From the NCBI RefSeq assembly GCF_900009265.2, contig NZ_LR734982.1, positions 326,821 through 390,820 on the forward strand: DNA of 64,000 nucleotides, written 5' to 3'. The notes under the pieces are model-generated. The model worked only from the letters and a program-made list of their open reading frames with translations, ran no database searches and was not told the origin of the DNA. This stretch comes from Planktothrix paucivesiculata PCC 9631. Its GTDB lineage: Bacteria; Cyanobacteriota; Cyanobacteriia; Cyanobacteriales; Microcoleaceae. The translations under genes and the position numbers were made by a program. Shown piece by piece: positions 27,750-39,917 of the stretch (position 1 is its first letter; every line of letters starts with the position of its first letter).

Positions 27750-29588
27750 TTACAATTTAGTGCCACACTCAGGACAGAAATTATTACTGCCCACATTTTT
27801 TGCGCCACAATTGTTGCAATAAACTAACTCAATGGTTTCTAACTTTGTCCGCTCGGGTAAACCAATCATTTGAGCATTGCTCTTACCGGGAGCGACCATC
27901 GGATAGCAGTTTTCATCCCGTTTCACCTGCACATCCATTAATACCGGGCCCTCAAAAGCCAACATTTCGGCGATCGCATCCTTCAAGTCCTCCCGGCGGG
28001 TGACTTGCATCCCCTTGACCCCGTAGGCCTGGGCTAACATCACAAAGTCAGGCATTCCCGCCTGCATATCAGAAGAAGAATAACGCTCGCCATAGAAGGT
28101 TTCTTGCCACTGACGCACCATGCCTTGCCAACCATTGTTGATAATCACGGTTTTAACATTAATCCCATATTCAGCCAGAGTTCCTAACTCCTGAATATTC
28201 ATCTGAATACTGGCATCCCCAGCCACACAGATCACCTGTTCATGGGGGAGGGCCGTTTTTGCGCCCATGGCTGCCGGCATTCCATAACCCATTGTCCCTA
28301 ACCCGGCGCTGGAAATCCATCGTCGCGGGCCATTTTTCAGGAATTGAGCCGCCCACATTTGGTGTTGTCCCACATCCGTTGTGAAATAAGCATCGGGAGC
28401 CATTTTCCCCAAAGTATCGATTACCTCTTGGGGCGACAGAGAATCCTGATAAATCGGCACAACCAGGGGATAATCTTCCCGCCAGCGTTGAATTCGTTGT
28501 AACCATTGGGCCGTTTTTTGCTGGGTTTCCGTTGCTCCGACCGTTTCCTGACATCGACGCAATAAATCTACTAACACCTGTCTAACATCCCCAACAATGG
28601 GAACTTCCGGGGCGCGATTTTTCCCAACTTCCGCCGGATCAATATCAATATGGATCACCTTGGCACGGGCGGCAAATTCATCAAGTTTCCCCGTCACCCG
28701 GTCATCAAAACGGGCGCCCACGGCAATTAACAAATCGCATTCCGTCACCGCAAAATTAGCATAGGCCGTGCCGTGCATTCCCAACATTCCCACCGATAGG
28801 GGATGGGTTTCATTAAACACGCCCTTACCCATCAGGGTTGTGGTCACGGGCAGATTAAACAGTTCGGCTAATTCTTGGATTTCCCGGTGGGCTCCGGCCG
28901 CAATTGCTCCGCCTCCCACATAGAGTAATGGTTTTTCGGCTTGCCGAATTAATTTAATGGCTTGATTAATTTGGCGGCTATTTCCTTTCACCGTTGGCCG
29001 ATATCCGGGTAAGGTGACTTCCCCAGGATTAACGGGAATATAATCAAATTCTTCTAAACCTACATCTTTAGGAATATCAACTAATACCGGGCCAGGACGT
29101 CCACTACTGGCAATATGGAACGCCTCGGCAATAATTCGAGCCATCTCTTTCGGGTCACGCACCACATAGGAGTGTTTGACAATCGGCAGGGTGATCCCAT
29201 AGATATCCGTTTCCTGGAAGGCATCCGTCCCAATAGACGACCGGGGCACCTGTCCGGTAATCACCACCATCGGAATCGAGTCCATTTGGGCCGTAGCAAT
29301 GCCCGTCACTAAGTTGGTGGCTCCAGGGCCAGAAGTCCCAAAACAGACCCCGACTAGACCCGTTGCCCGGGCGTAACCATCGGCGGCATGGGCGGCTCCT
29401 TGTTCATGACGCACCAGGATATGTTTTAAATCCCCCGTGGCTTCAAAGCGGTAGAGTTCATCATAAATGGGCAAAATTGCTCCACCGGGATATCCGAAAA
29501 TGTGTTTGACGCCATGGCGTTTCAAACTGTCCATCAGTGCGTAAGCACCCGTTGCCCGTTTTGCAGCTATTTTAGTTTTTAGTTGCAC
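27750..29588 (-). CDS. ilvB: Acetolactate synthase large subunit with C-terminal zinc ribbon
   Basis: This 612-residue thiamine-diphosphate enzyme catalyses the first common step of branched-chain amino acid synthesis. The N-terminal pyrimidine domain has [14 protein letters not shown] and the essential Glu in [16 protein letters not shown]. The central FAD-type domain is present. The C-terminal PP domain has [18 protein letters not shown] and [12 protein letters not shown]. The last 22 residues read [10 protein letters not shown]...FCPECGTKL, a CX2C-X10-CX2C zinc ribbon after the normal end of the enzyme. That extension is unusual for ALS in general; I cannot say how common it is in cyanobacteria. 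The regulatory subunit ilvN is not in the window. Confidence 0.96.
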   Translation of the reverse strand: MQLKTKIAAKRATGAYALMDSLKRHGVKHIFGYPGGAILPIYDELYRFEATGDLKHILVRHEQGAAHAADGYARATGLVGVCFGTSGPGATNLVTGIATAQMDSIPMVVITGQVPRSSIGTDAFQETDIYGITLPIVKHSYVVRDPKEMARIIAEAFHIASSGRPGPVLVDIPKDVGLEEFDYIPVNPGEVTLPGYRPTVKGNSRQINQAIKLIRQAEKPLLYVGGGAIAAGAHREIQELAELFNLPVTTTLMGKGVFNETHPLSVGMLGMHGTAYANFAVTECDLLIAVGARFDDRVTGKLDEFAARAKVIHIDIDPAEVGKNRAPEVPIVGDVRQVLVDLLRRCQETVGATETQQKTAQWLQRIQRWREDYPLVVPIYQDSLSPQEVIDTLGKMAPDAYFTTDVGQHQMWAAQFLKNGPRRWISSAGLGTMGYGMPAAMGAKTALPHEQVICVAGDASIQMNIQELGTLAEYGINVKTVIINNGWQGMVRQWQETFYGERYSSSDMQAGMPDFVMLAQAYGVKGMQVTRREDLKDAIAEMLAFEGPVLMDVQVKRDENCYPMVAPGKSNAQMIGLPERTKLETIELVYCNNCGAKNVGSNNFCPECGTKL

Positions 29589-30424
<836 letters not shown>

Positions 30425-30443
30425 GTTTTTTTTGACAAAACTG

Positions 30444-30475
30444 GGGATACGGCTTTGTCGTATCCCACTTTTATT
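30444..30475 (+). terminator. Terminator of glnB
   Basis: GGGATACG, loop GCTTTGT, CGTATCCC forms an eight-pair stem (30444-30466) followed by ACTTTTATT. It may serve both glnB and the convergent transporter gene. Confidence 0.75.
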
Positions 30476-31719
30476 CAAAATCTTTCTTTTTTCAGCAGAA
30501 AACAAGCCACAATAATGCCAATCATCGCCAAAAATGCCATCGGGTAAAACACATAGGTGTATGTGCCAAATAAATCTCGAATCCGACCCGTCGCCAAGGT
30601 TCCAATCAAAGCACCAACCCCATAAGCTGTAAAGACAATCCCATAGTTTTGAGCATATTGTTCTGGATTAAAAAAACCCAGGGTGATAGTGGGGGCCATG
30701 GCCAACCAACCGCCCAGACAAAACCAAAATAGACAGAAGGCAATCAGGTAGTTACCCACTTGTCCTGTCTCGGCGTTGACCATTAATATACAGGCGATTA
30801 AAATTAACACATAGGACAAAATAGCAATATAGTGAGGCTTAAACCGATCAACTAACCAACCGAACAATGGACGACTTACCCCATTAAATAGGGCGAATAA
30901 GGAAACACTACTAGCCGCCAGGGTCGGGTCAATATTAATAATTTCCTCTCCGACTGTACTAGAAATACCGATCGCACTCAAACCCACTAAAGTGCCGATC
31001 ACATAGCAAGTCCACAGTCCATAAAATGAGCGACTCCGCAACAAATTCTTAGGGTAAGATGAGGCTGATATCGATGTGGAATTTCCCATATTTGGTCGAG
31101 GATGCCAGCCCTGGGGTGGCAATTTCATAGTCAAGGAAATGGCTAAAATGATCAATATAAAGGCAATACCGAGAATCCGTAGGGTGGGTCGAACGGTGTA
31201 GATATTGATTAGTTGGTTGGCGAGGGGAGCGGTGATTAAGGGGGAAAGTCCAAAGCCAATAATCGTCAACCCTACAGCCAATCCTTTTTTATCAGGAAAC
31301 CACTGGGATACTACCACCATCGGCACACCATAGGCAATACCGACCCCAATGCCAGCAATAACTCCGTAGGTGAAGACTAGCGTTGTCACATTGGTAGCAA
31401 AACTAGAAAGAATATAACCTAAACCGACGATCATCCCGCCGGCTGCGGTCATCACACGAGTACCAATCCGAGGAATATAAAAACCGGCTATCGGCATGGT
31501 AGCCGCATAAAAAACTAAAATAAATGTGAATGGCAATAGGCTGGCACTGGCACTAATTCCCAGTTCTTTTTCCAAGGGAGTTCTAAAAATACTCCAGGAA
31601 TAGACACTACCTAAGCACAGTAGAATAGTCATCCCCAAAGGTATTAAAAGCCATCTACCTCGATCTGCCGGTACTCCCAGGATGTTTGTCTTTGTTTCAT
31701 GATTATTGGTTATGTTCAT
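30475..31719 (-). CDS. OFA-family (oxalate/formate antiporter-like) MFS transporter
   Basis: A 414-residue protein with about twelve membrane spans. It opens DRGRWLLIPLGMTILLCLGS, VYSWSIFRTPLEKELG, the layout of the oxalate:formate antiporter group of the major facilitator superfamily. The substrate is probably a small carboxylate but cannot be read from sequence. I use ATG 31719 (MNITNNHETKT); the frame is open 25 codons upstream to 31794, but that part does not look like an MFS N-terminus. It converges on the glnB terminator. Confidence 0.85.
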   Translation of the reverse strand: MNITNNHETKTNILGVPADRGRWLLIPLGMTILLCLGSVYSWSIFRTPLEKELGISASASLLPFTFILVFYAATMPIAGFYIPRIGTRVMTAAGGMIVGLGYILSSFATNVTTLVFTYGVIAGIGVGIAYGVPMVVVSQWFPDKKGLAVGLTIIGFGLSPLITAPLANQLINIYTVRPTLRILGIAFILIILAISLTMKLPPQGWHPRPNMGNSTSISASSYPKNLLRSRSFYGLWTCYVIGTLVGLSAIGISSTVGEEIINIDPTLAASSVSLFALFNGVSRPLFGWLVDRFKPHYIAILSYVLILIACILMVNAETGQVGNYLIAFCLFWFCLGGWLAMAPTITLGFFNPEQYAQNYGIVFTAYGVGALIGTLATGRIRDLFGTYTYVFYPMAFLAMIGIIVACFLLKKERF

Positions 31720-31802
31720 ATCTGAAAAGATGAAAATTTCATCAAGTCTACAAAATAGCAATCCTATGGAGTTGTGTTCCAAATTCCTGATCACAAGGGA
31801 AC

Positions 31803-31835
31803 AGGTAATGGGTAATGGGTAATGGGTAATGGGTT
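31803..31835. repeat. Heptanucleotide tandem repeat (GGTAATG)
   Basis: About four and a half copies of the same 7-base unit as at 5341-5382, located upstream of the transporter gene. Confidence 0.9.
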
Positions 31836-31932
31836 ATACTTGATAATACTGGATAATACTTGTGGCTGTTTGATGTCAGTATTGAAATGTTACAACCTAT
31901 TTACGATTGCTAAGTAGTCCTATTCAAAGTTT

Positions 31933-32532
31933 TTATTGTCTATAATTTGCGCTCTCAAATAATGTTTGCAGTTGGGGTAGAATCCATTGGAAAGCCTGAC
32001 CCCGGTGGGAAATTTGATGTTTTAAGGTGGCGGGCATTTGGGCAAAGGTCATCTCAACTTCGGGAACGTAAAAAATTGGGTCGTAACCAAAACCCCCGGT
32101 TCCCAGGGGTTTCTGTGTGATTGTTCCCTGACAAACTCCTTGATATTCTAGGGCAATGGAACCATCGGGACGGGCGATCGCCACAGCACAGATGAATTTG
32201 GCCCGGCGGTTCGGGTGATCTCCGAGTTCCTTCAGCAGTCGGATAATTCTTTCGGCTTCGGTGGGAGCGTAACGGGCTGAATACAGTCCCGGTGATCCGT
32301 TTAAGGCTTCTACAGCCAATCCTGAATCATCAGCGATCGCCCATTCTCCTGTGGCGACTGCGACTTGGGACGCTTTTAAGGCTGCATTTTCAAGAAAGGT
32401 TTTCCCGGTTTCTTCTATTTCTAAATCTTTGGGTTTAAGTTGCAAATCAATCTCTAAATCCTCCAAATAAGCCTGTATTTCCTGAAGTTTACCTGGATTC
32501 CCGGTTGCCACAATTAATATTTTTTGGGTCAT
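31933..32532 (-). CDS. rdgB: XTP/dITP diphosphatase (RdgB/HAM1 family)
   Basis: The 199-residue enzyme hydrolyses non-canonical purine triphosphates (XTP, dITP, ITP), cleaning the nucleotide pool. Start motif ILIVATGNPGKLQEI, catalytic segment AIADDSGLAVEALNGSPG (Asp as general base) and YSARYA are present, followed by GTGGFGYDPIFYVPE and HQISHRGQAF near the end. Length is normal. No operon partner is evident: repeats lie on both sides. Confidence 0.95.
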   Translation of the reverse strand: MTQKILIVATGNPGKLQEIQAYLEDLEIDLQLKPKDLEIEETGKTFLENAALKASQVAVATGEWAIADDSGLAVEALNGSPGLYSARYAPTEAERIIRLLKELGDHPNRRAKFICAVAIARPDGSIALEYQGVCQGTITQKPLGTGGFGYDPIFYVPEVEMTFAQMPATLKHQISHRGQAFQWILPQLQTLFESANYRQ

Positions 32533-32732
32533 TTTTAATTATTAGATATTATTTAATTATTAGATATTATCGTAGTAAGCCCTTCAGGGCTATAGCACTA
32601 CGCATTACTGTTAGGACACTCCTAAATCCTGAAACCATTTCGCAGCTTACTGTTCCCTGTTCCCTGTTCCCTGTTCCCTAGCGCTATAACAGGTGCGTGC
32701 GAGAGACTATACACGCACCCTGGGGCATCCAA
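32533..32732. repeat. Repeat-rich spacer
   Basis: In order: two copies of TTAATTATTAGATATTA; a palindrome GTAGTAAGCCCTTCAGGGCT related to those around the parA-like operon; four TTCCCTG units (32651-32680); and a GGTGCGTGCG...ACGCACC hairpin related to the one at 13920. No gene is present. Confidence 0.8.
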
Positions 32733-34166
32733 TTAAAACTGATTTGCCCAATCCTTAGCCCAGGCCAGGGTTTCGTTAACCTTGTCTATGTTGGGAGCTT
32801 CACAATAGAGACGTAAAACGGGTTCTGTCCCACTAAAGCGAATTAATAACCAACGACTATCGGCCAGACGGTATTTATAACCATCCACAGTTAAACAATC
32901 AACCACAGGCTGTCCGGCAATTTCCTGTAAGGGGTGAGTTTGGAGTTGTTCTACCAGCCGCGATCGCACCTCCATCCCCGCCAAAGGTAAATCAATCCGA
33001 TCATAGGCCGAATCAAAGCCCGTTTGTGCCTGTAATCGTTGATAGGTTTGGGTCGGATCTTCCCCCGACTGTACCATCGCTTCTAAGACATATAAAGCCG
33101 ATAACAAGGCATCCCGTTCAGGAATATGGGTTCCATAGCCCACTCCCCCCGATTCTTCACCCCCGACTAAAACTTCAGTGGTTAACATCCGATCGGCAAT
33201 ATATTTATAACCGATCGCCGTTTCATACAAAGATAAATTGAATAATTGAGCAATTCGAGGAATTAAATCAGAACCACTTACAGTTTTAACAATTTCTCCC
33301 GTAAATCCGCGACGAGTAGATAAATGTTCAATTAATACGGGAATTAAAATCTGAGAACTGAGAAAATTACCCTTTTGATCAACAGCAGCAATGCGATCGC
33401 TATCCCCATCAAACACAAATCCAATGGCTAAACCCCCATTAGAAAAGCGATGGGATTCTAATTGTTCAAACAATTTAGGAATATAACGGGGTAAAGGTTC
33501 CGGTGCGCCCCCGCCAAAATAAGGATCACGATCGGTATTAATTTCGTGAATATTATCTCCCAATAATTGAGTTAATCCTCCGGTGGCTGCTCCGTGCATG
33601 ACGTCAGCAAAAACCGTTAATTTTCCTTGATTAACGGCTGCTTGAATCGCCCCAATGTCCACCTTAGAACGGAGAGTTTCACAATAACTTGGCCAAGGAT
33701 CAAACCGTTCTAAGGTTCCGGGGGGAGTCTCAAAAATTGGGGGTTGATCTAATAAGGCTTCGATTTGTTGGGTGATTTCTGGCCCCACCGAACCGCCAAA
33801 AGCCCCTTTAACTTTTAGACCTAAATATTTTCCTGGGTTATGACTAGCCGTTAACACAATCGCCCCTAAAGCCTTTTGTTGATGGGCGATTAACGAAAAT
33901 GCCGGAGTTGGAGCATAGGTTTGACTCAGTTTGACATCAAAGCCAGCAGCTTGTATGGCTTCGGCCGCACATTGGGCAAATTCCTCCGCTAAAAAACGCC
34001 GATCATGGCCCACAATAATTGTCCGGCTTCGGGTACTTTCTCCGTAGGTTTGATAGAGAATTTGAGCAGCAATGGGGGCGACTAAAGCCACTCGTTCAAA
34101 GGTAAAGTCCGCAGCAATTACACCGCGCCAGCCATCGGTTCCAAACTTAATGGGTTGAGGGATCAT
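32733..34166 (-). CDS. Phosphoglucomutase/phosphomannomutase family enzyme
   Basis: A 477-residue alpha-D-phosphohexomutase. It begins IKFGTDGWRGVIAADFTFER. The phosphoserine loop is TASHNPGKYLGLKVKG, the Mg2+ site is DGDSDRIAAVD, the sugar-binding loop is GGEESGGVGYG and the phosphate-binding C-terminal loop is RFSGTEPVLRLY. This interconverts glucose-1-P and glucose-6-P or the mannose equivalents; the exact sugar is not certain. Cyanobacteria often have two such enzymes, so this may be the minor phosphoglucomutase or a phosphomannomutase for surface glycans. Confidence 0.92.
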   Translation of the reverse strand: MIPQPIKFGTDGWRGVIAADFTFERVALVAPIAAQILYQTYGESTRSRTIIVGHDRRFLAEEFAQCAAEAIQAAGFDVKLSQTYAPTPAFSLIAHQQKALGAIVLTASHNPGKYLGLKVKGAFGGSVGPEITQQIEALLDQPPIFETPPGTLERFDPWPSYCETLRSKVDIGAIQAAVNQGKLTVFADVMHGAATGGLTQLLGDNIHEINTDRDPYFGGGAPEPLPRYIPKLFEQLESHRFSNGGLAIGFVFDGDSDRIAAVDQKGNFLSSQILIPVLIEHLSTRRGFTGEIVKTVSGSDLIPRIAQLFNLSLYETAIGYKYIADRMLTTEVLVGGEESGGVGYGTHIPERDALLSALYVLEAMVQSGEDPTQTYQRLQAQTGFDSAYDRIDLPLAGMEVRSRLVEQLQTHPLQEIAGQPVVDCLTVDGYKYRLADSRWLLIRFSGTEPVLRLYCEAPNIDKVNETLAWAKDWANQF

Positions 34167-34188
34167 GAATTTTCAACGTTAAAAGGGA

Positions 34189-34220
34189 ACTAAGAACTAA
34201 GAATTAAGAATTAAGAATTA
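34189..34220. repeat. Short tandem repeat (AAGAATT)
   Basis: Imperfect AAGAACT/AAGAATT heptamers upstream of the phosphohexomutase gene. Confidence 0.8.
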
Positions 34221-34307
34221 TAGCTTTTCGGCTTTTTCCAGCATAAGTTAAATATCTCTTAATCCTCAATCCTACATTCTTAATTCAGGATTAATATCCC
34301 TAGTTCG

Positions 34308-34997
34308 TTAGAAAAATGCGGGTTGGTGACGAATCAAATTCAAGAATTCTTCACGGGTTTTCTGTTCGTCTTGGAATACACCGACCATGGCGCTGGTGAC
34401 TGTCCAAGACCCGGGTTTTTGCACCCCTCGCATTGCCATACACATATGGGTAGCTTCCATGACAACGGCCACCCCTTGGGGTTCCAGGACTGTTTTAACC
34501 GCTTCAGCTATTTGGCGAGTTAGACGTTCTTGAACTTGTAAACGACGGCTGTACATTTCCACAATTCGAGCCAGTTTGCTTAATCCAATCACTTTTTGAT
34601 TAGGAATATAGGCAACGTGCGCCCGACCCATGAAGGGTAACATATGGTGTTCGCACATACTGAAAAAAGTAATATCGCGCACAAGCACCATTTCTTCATG
34701 GCCTTCGTCAAAAATCGCTCCATTCACCAATTCTTCCAGGGATTGATTATAGCCACTGGTGAGAAAGCGCATGGCTTCAGCTACCCGTTTGGGGGTTTTG
34801 AGTAACCCTTCGCGTTCGGGATCTTCACCCACCCCTAAAAGCATGGTGCGAACCGCCCCCATCATTTCTTCATCACTCACCTCTATCGAGGGTTGGGAGA
34901 GGGTGCTTTGACTATAGGATAAGGTGCGATCAGGTCGAATTGAAAACCCAGTCAGGTCTTCATTTTTGACGCCACTGGTGTTTGGTGAAATAGTCAT
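34308..34997 (-). CDS. folE: GTP cyclohydrolase I
   Basis: The 229-residue enzyme converts GTP to 7,8-dihydroneopterin triphosphate, the first step of folate and pterin synthesis. Zinc ligands are in [12 protein letters not shown] (Cys and His) and in THMCMAMRG (second Cys). The substrate segment [20 protein letters not shown] and [12 protein letters not shown] are canonical. A 40-residue non-conserved N-terminal extension precedes the core, common in the family. It lies downstream of an SDR gene on the same strand with a 60-base gap. Confidence 0.96.
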   Translation of the reverse strand: MTISPNTSGVKNEDLTGFSIRPDRTLSYSQSTLSQPSIEVSDEEMMGAVRTMLLGVGEDPEREGLLKTPKRVAEAMRFLTSGYNQSLEELVNGAIFDEGHEEMVLVRDITFFSMCEHHMLPFMGRAHVAYIPNQKVIGLSKLARIVEMYSRRLQVQERLTRQIAEAVKTVLEPQGVAVVMEATHMCMAMRGVQKPGSWTVTSAMVGVFQDEQKTREEFLNLIRHQPAFF

Positions 34998-35057
34998 CAG
35001 AAAAAAGGTTTAGAAACAATAGATTTGAACGGTTTTAAAATCGATACTTAGAACGAT

Positions 35058-35783
35058 TCAAAACGTGCCGACACTGGGCATTAGGGTTAATTCTTCAATA
35101 ACCGCAACGCTTGGTAATAATGCGACATAGAGAATTGACTCGGCTACAATCTCCGGTGTCAGCATGGCAGAGCGATCAAAGTCAGCGTTAACGGTTTCGC
35201 TATCCCAAATAGGAGTATTCACAGAACCAGGACAGAGGGCTGTCGCCCGAATTCCATTGGCCCGTTCCTCCATATTCAGGGTTTTGGAAAGAGCCATCAA
35301 ACCAAATTTGCTGACGCAGTAGGCCCCCCAATTGGGAAAAGCCTGTAGACCCGCAATGGAGACAATATTAATAATGGTTCCACTTCCTTGATCTCGCATC
35401 CCAGGCAAAACTCCTTTGATACACTGGAATACGCTGGTGAGATTTAAGTCGATGACCTTTTGCCAATCGGCTAGGGAGGTTTCGATTAAGTGTCCGGTGT
35501 ATCCCATCCCGGCGTTGTTCACGAGGATGTTCACCGGGCCAAAAGCAGCCACAATAGTATCGATTTGTGCATGGACTTGTTCAACCTTCGCCAAGTCAAG
35601 GGGAAAAGCTTTCGCCTCCACTCCCAAATTTCGGGCTTCTGCGGCTACGGCCTCTAAGCGATCCTTTTGGCGACTGACTAATGCAACGTCAATCCCGGCT
35701 TTTGCAAAGGCCAGGGCTGTTGCCCGACCAATTCCGCTACTAGCTCCTGTGATCAAGGCTCTTTTCTGCATGGGAGAAGTCAT
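35058..35783 (-). CDS. Short-chain dehydrogenase/reductase
   Basis: A 241-residue classical SDR. The cofactor motif is TGASSGIGRATA, with NNAGMGYTG, catalytic Ser in IVSIAG, and Tyr/Lys in YCVSKFG; the PG motif CPGSVNTPIW follows. Arg in LVSRQKDRLEA suggests NADP(H). The end LPSVAVIEELTLMPS is typical of bacterial 3-oxoacyl-ACP-reductase-like SDRs of the YdfG/sepiapterin-reductase-like group. The true substrate is unknown. Adjacency to folE raises a pterin-related role, but that is only inference. Confidence 0.85.
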   Translation of the reverse strand: MTSPMQKRALITGASSGIGRATALAFAKAGIDVALVSRQKDRLEAVAAEARNLGVEAKAFPLDLAKVEQVHAQIDTIVAAFGPVNILVNNAGMGYTGHLIETSLADWQKVIDLNLTSVFQCIKGVLPGMRDQGSGTIINIVSIAGLQAFPNWGAYCVSKFGLMALSKTLNMEERANGIRATALCPGSVNTPIWDSETVNADFDRSAMLTPEIVAESILYVALLPSVAVIEELTLMPSVGTF

Positions 35784-35943
35784 GTACCTGTTAAGTTGTC
35801 TCCAAGGGGACTAAAACTGATGTGACAAATCGATCAACTGCTGAACCTGAGAAATGTGTAAAGATTTGTTACTCTTGTCAGTATATCATCAAAGGCATTA
35901 AGGATTTAGGATTCTCGGTGAATCCTTCCCAACTTCAAGGAAC

Positions 35944-37509
35944 TCAACTTTTTTTTCCCGCCAGGTTTTGGAGATTAACGGCAACTTGGTTGATTTCTTG
36001 AACGCTACCACGGGTTTCCCTAATTCCTAAGACGCTTTGTTGAGTCCCTTGGTTGATCTGGTTCATGGCGGTGACGAGTTGTTCCACTGCTGTTGCTTGT
36101 TGTTGAGAAGTTAAGGCAATTTCCTGATTAATCATCATGACATGATTAATTCCATTAAACAACCTTTCCAGGGCCGTAGCGGTTTGTTTCGATAATTCAA
36201 TCCCCTCGACGGCGTTTTGTTTGCCCGATGCGGTCACAGAAACCGTTGTTTGCAGAGATTTTTGAGTTTCGGTAATTAAATGATTAATTTGAGTCGCAGA
36301 ATTTTTACTTTGGTCAGCTAATTTGCGAATTTCTCCGGCGACGACGGCAAATCCTTTCCCATATTCTCCGGCTCTCACCGCTTCAACAGAAGCATTCAAC
36401 GCTAACATATTGGTTTGATTAGCTAAATCAGTAACTAAGTTAGTAATTATACTAATTTGATTCATTTGCTCATCTAAACCCGTCATCTTATTAGAAATTT
36501 GTTCTACTGTAGATTGCAAGGCAGAAATTCCGACTAAAGTTTTTTGAACCAGTTTTTTATTTTCTTCAGAAATATCAGCCACTTCAATAGCATTATTAGC
36601 CGCGAGTTTTGCCTTTTCCGCCGACTGGCGAGAAGACGACCCTAATTCATCAATAGTCGTTGTAGTTTCATTCACCGCCGCCGCCTGTTGAGCAGTAATT
36701 CGTTCTTGTTCTTCGATAGTGGTGGCAATTTGACTAGAAGAATTAGCGATCTGATTAATACTATTTAGAATCGTAATAATCCCTCGACTTAAAACTTTTC
36801 CTAATATCAAAGCCAGGGTAGGACAAACAATAATCGCTACTATCATCAAAAAACCAATGGTTTTAACATCATTAATAGCTTCTTGTTTAGTTAATTCACC
36901 CAATTTATTATTTATTTCTAAAACTTGTAAAAGAGATTGCTCTGCTAGGTAATATCTTCTACCATTTTCATGATCAATTTTATCTAGTTCTAGCCTTAAT
37001 TTTAAAGCTGCTTCTACTTTGTCGAGTTCAGCGCGATCAACGTTTTTTTGATCTTTTAAAAGCAGTAAACTGTTCCAAGGGTTAGTTATGCCTAATTGAT
37101 TATATTTGGCTTCTAACGCTAAATAATCTTCGTGGGACTGAATCCATTGCTTCCAATCAATTAAAAACTGTGCATAGCTGTTTTTTTCGGCTTCGGTTTG
37201 TTCGGTTTTTTCGTATTCTTCAAATCCCTGCTTAATTTGTGACCACGCCTTTTCAATGCGGTTTAATTCTTGTTCTCGTTCTTGTTCTGTTAATAAAGGA
37301 TTGATTAATAACCGTTCTGCGGATTGGATTTGGGTTTGTCCTTCATTGATTTTATTTAAACCCCTAATACTGGGAATTACAGTATAACCCAGGGTTTCAA
37401 TCTGCCTATTCAGACGGGAAACTCCATAGAAACCGAGAAGAACAATAGCAAATACCAGGGCAAAAAACGAACCACTAATTTTAACTTCTAAAGGAATTTT
37501 ATTAGTCAT
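35944..37509 (-). CDS. Methyl-accepting chemotaxis protein-like receptor
   Basis: The 521-residue product has an N-terminal membrane span (residues 11-28), a four-helix-bundle type periplasmic domain, a second span (about 212-235) and a cytoplasmic signalling domain. The signalling hairpin tip is [20 protein letters not shown] (about 370-390) followed by [19 protein letters not shown]. No clear HAMP domain separates the membrane helix from the methyl-accepting helices. No che or pil genes are in the window. In cyanobacteria such receptors usually feed pilus-based motility, but its role here is unknown. Confidence 0.88.
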   Translation of the reverse strand: MTNKIPLEVKISGSFFALVFAIVLLGFYGVSRLNRQIETLGYTVIPSIRGLNKINEGQTQIQSAERLLINPLLTEQEREQELNRIEKAWSQIKQGFEEYEKTEQTEAEKNSYAQFLIDWKQWIQSHEDYLALEAKYNQLGITNPWNSLLLLKDQKNVDRAELDKVEAALKLRLELDKIDHENGRRYYLAEQSLLQVLEINNKLGELTKQEAINDVKTIGFLMIVAIIVCPTLALILGKVLSRGIITILNSINQIANSSSQIATTIEEQERITAQQAAAVNETTTTIDELGSSSRQSAEKAKLAANNAIEVADISEENKKLVQKTLVGISALQSTVEQISNKMTGLDEQMNQISIITNLVTDLANQTNMLALNASVEAVRAGEYGKGFAVVAGEIRKLADQSKNSATQINHLITETQKSLQTTVSVTASGKQNAVEGIELSKQTATALERLFNGINHVMMINQEIALTSQQQATAVEQLVTAMNQINQGTQQSVLGIRETRGSVQEINQVAVNLQNLAGKKS

Positions 37510-37568
37510 ATTTTCAAATGTTTGGGTTCGTTAAATGCTGCCTTTTATTCCCTGGTATTATTGTTGAT

Positions 37569-38555
37569 TTAAACCTTGGCTTCAGCAAATACTCCAATAT
37601 TTCTAAATTTCTGATAGCGCATGGTTTGACGCTGACTAGAGGTTAAAGCCAAAAGTTCTTCTAAAGATTGAAGTAAGGCTTTTTTCAGCAGTTCTGCGGC
37701 TTTCAAAGGGTTGCTGTGGGCTCCTCCCTCGGGTTCGGGTACGACTTCATCAATAATGCCTAATTGTTTAAGATCTTTGGAGGTGATTTTCAAGGCTTGG
37801 GCGGCTTGGGGGGCTTGACCTGAATCTTTCCACAAAATGGCGGCACAGGCTTCGGGGGTAGCTACGGTATAAACCGAATGTTCTAACATTAGCAGTTTTT
37901 CACCGACACCAATGCCTAATGCTCCACCGGAACCGCCCTCCCCAATCACCGTACAGATAATCGGAACCTCTAAATCAAACATTTCTCGCAGGTTATAGGC
38001 GATCGCTTCTCCTTGGCCTAATTTTTCGGCGTCCACTCCCGCCCACGCCCCCGGAGTATCAATAAAGGTTATGATCGGCATCCCAAAACGGTTAGCGTGT
38101 TCCATCAGTCGCATCGCTTTCCGATAGCCTCCAGGGGCGGCCATACCGAAATTTCGAGCCACATTATCTTTAGTATCCCGTCCTTTCTGATGACCGAGGA
38201 TAACTACGGGTTGTCCCCCCAAACGGGCTACACCGCCCACTAATGCTGGATCGTCATAGCCTCGGCGATCACCATGGAGTTCCATCCATTCATCGGTCAT
38301 CGCTTGTACATAATCTAGGGTACTCGGCCGACGGGGATGGCGGGCCAGTTGTAGCCGTTGTAAGGGGGATAAACCACTAAAAATTTCTTGTCGCAGTTGG
38401 CTGGCGCGGGCTTCGAGTTGTAGGATTTCATCGGAGACATCCACACCATTTTCATTCGCTAACTGACGAATTTGGTCAATTCGGCTTTCTAGCTCAACTA
38501 GAGGCTTTTCAAAGTCCAGGAGAATCGGTTTTCGATTAGAATTAGCCACACTCAA
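37569..38555 (-). CDS. accA: Acetyl-CoA carboxylase carboxyltransferase subunit alpha
   Basis: A 328-residue subunit of the carboxyltransferase half of acetyl-CoA carboxylase, the first committed step in fatty acid synthesis. Landmarks are [48 protein letters not shown] and [20 protein letters not shown], which form the acetyl-CoA site. Length is close to E. coli AccA. accD is elsewhere, as usual in cyanobacteria. Confidence 0.97.
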   Translation of the reverse strand: MSVANSNRKPILLDFEKPLVELESRIDQIRQLANENGVDVSDEILQLEARASQLRQEIFSGLSPLQRLQLARHPRRPSTLDYVQAMTDEWMELHGDRRGYDDPALVGGVARLGGQPVVILGHQKGRDTKDNVARNFGMAAPGGYRKAMRLMEHANRFGMPIITFIDTPGAWAGVDAEKLGQGEAIAYNLREMFDLEVPIICTVIGEGGSGGALGIGVGEKLLMLEHSVYTVATPEACAAILWKDSGQAPQAAQALKITSKDLKQLGIIDEVVPEPEGGAHSNPLKAAELLKKALLQSLEELLALTSSQRQTMRYQKFRNIGVFAEAKV

Positions 38556-38776
38556 AATTACTGTTACACAGGATGAATATTATTTTTAGTATTTTATCGG
38601 AAATTGACACTCTCAGGTCTAAATATACTCTCGTTTATGGCCTCCCATGTTTTTTTTATGAGTTTTATCAGTCAAATACTTAAATTGAGCATATATAGAA
38701 ATCCGTGCCGAGGTTGCTGTATTTTACCCATATCACGAATTGCTATATATCTTTACTCTGATCAACTAGATAGGGA

Positions 38777-39820
38777 TTAGGGGATTAGGATTCCAACTTC
38801 TAACTCCTTTTTATCCCTTAAAGCTAGTTGATCTAATTGTTTCCAAACTTCCTGTAATAAAGCATCTAAACCGATTCCAGCCACGGCGGAAATCATAAAA
38901 ATAGGGCTGGGATTTAACTCTTGCAATTGAGAGGCGAGGGCTTGAATTTCTGAACTTTCAGTATCGACCGCATCGACTTTATTAAAAGCCACAATTTGAG
39001 GACGTTCTCCTAATCCTCTCCCATAAGCTTTTAATTCCTCTTGAATAGTATGATAATTGCCAATCGGGTCACTATCGGTAATATCAATTAAATGTAATAA
39101 AACCCGAGTTCGTTCAATATGTCGCAGGAATTCGTGACCTAGCCCCGCCCCTAAATGGGCGCCTTCAATTAACCCCGGAATATCAGCAAAAACCGTCCCG
39201 TCTCCCGTGGGTTTTCTGACCACTCCCAAGTTAGGAATTAAGGTGGTAAAGGGATAATCGGCAATTTTAGGACGGGCTGCGGATAAGGCGGAAATTAACG
39301 TGGATTTTCCAGCATTAGGTAAACCAATAATTCCGACTTCTGCTAATAATTTTAATTCTAATCTTAACCGTCGGTTTTCTCCTTCTAATCCGGGTAAAGC
39401 ATATTCAGGAGCGCGATTTCGGTTACTTAAAAAAAATTTATTTCCTAAACCGCCTTTACCTCCGGCTGCAACACAAAACTGTTGATTTTTTTCTACTAAA
39501 TCCCCTAATATTTCATCGGTATTAGCATCATAAACTACTGTTCCCAATGGCACTTGAATAAAACAATCTTCTCCATGTGCCCCGGTCATGTTTTTCGGGC
39601 CGCCTCGCTTGCCATCATCGGCTTTAAATTTGTGGTTATAGCGAAAATCTAAGAGGGTTTGGAGGTTTTCAACCGCAACTAATATAACCGAACCTCCTTT
39701 CCCGCCATTGCCTCCGGCTGGCCCTCCGGCGGGAACATATTTTTCCCGTCGAAAAGCAACGACTCCATCGCCTCCTTTTCCGGCTTCGACTTCAACTTCA
39801 ACCTGATCAATAAATTGCAT
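38777..39820 (-). CDS. obg: GTPase Obg/CgtA
   Basis: This 347-residue ribosome-associated GTPase functions in 50S assembly. The N-terminal glycine-rich Obg fold runs from [20 protein letters not shown] to about residue 158 ([14 protein letters not shown]). The G domain follows with G1 [10 protein letters not shown]3 [10 protein letters not shown] and G4 NKVD. I start at ATG 39820, where the family begins; an open frame extends 12 codons upstream without conservation. No C-terminal OCT domain is present, as in other cyanobacterial Obg proteins. Confidence 0.95.
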   Translation of the reverse strand: MQFIDQVEVEVEAGKGGDGVVAFRREKYVPAGGPAGGNGGKGGSVILVAVENLQTLLDFRYNHKFKADDGKRGGPKNMTGAHGEDCFIQVPLGTVVYDANTDEILGDLVEKNQQFCVAAGGKGGLGNKFFLSNRNRAPEYALPGLEGENRRLRLELKLLAEVGIIGLPNAGKSTLISALSAARPKIADYPFTTLIPNLGVVRKPTGDGTVFADIPGLIEGAHLGAGLGHEFLRHIERTRVLLHLIDITDSDPIGNYHTIQEELKAYGRGLGERPQIVAFNKVDAVDTESSEIQALASQLQELNPSPIFMISAVAGIGLDALLQEVWKQLDQLALRDKKELEVGILIP

Positions 39821-39917
39821 TTTATTTGATTTGAAATGAGTAGGATCTGGGAACATCCCATGCCCCCTTTTTTCAGGGGGTTATAGGGATCTGAACCATT
39901 GCTAAAAATATGGATTT

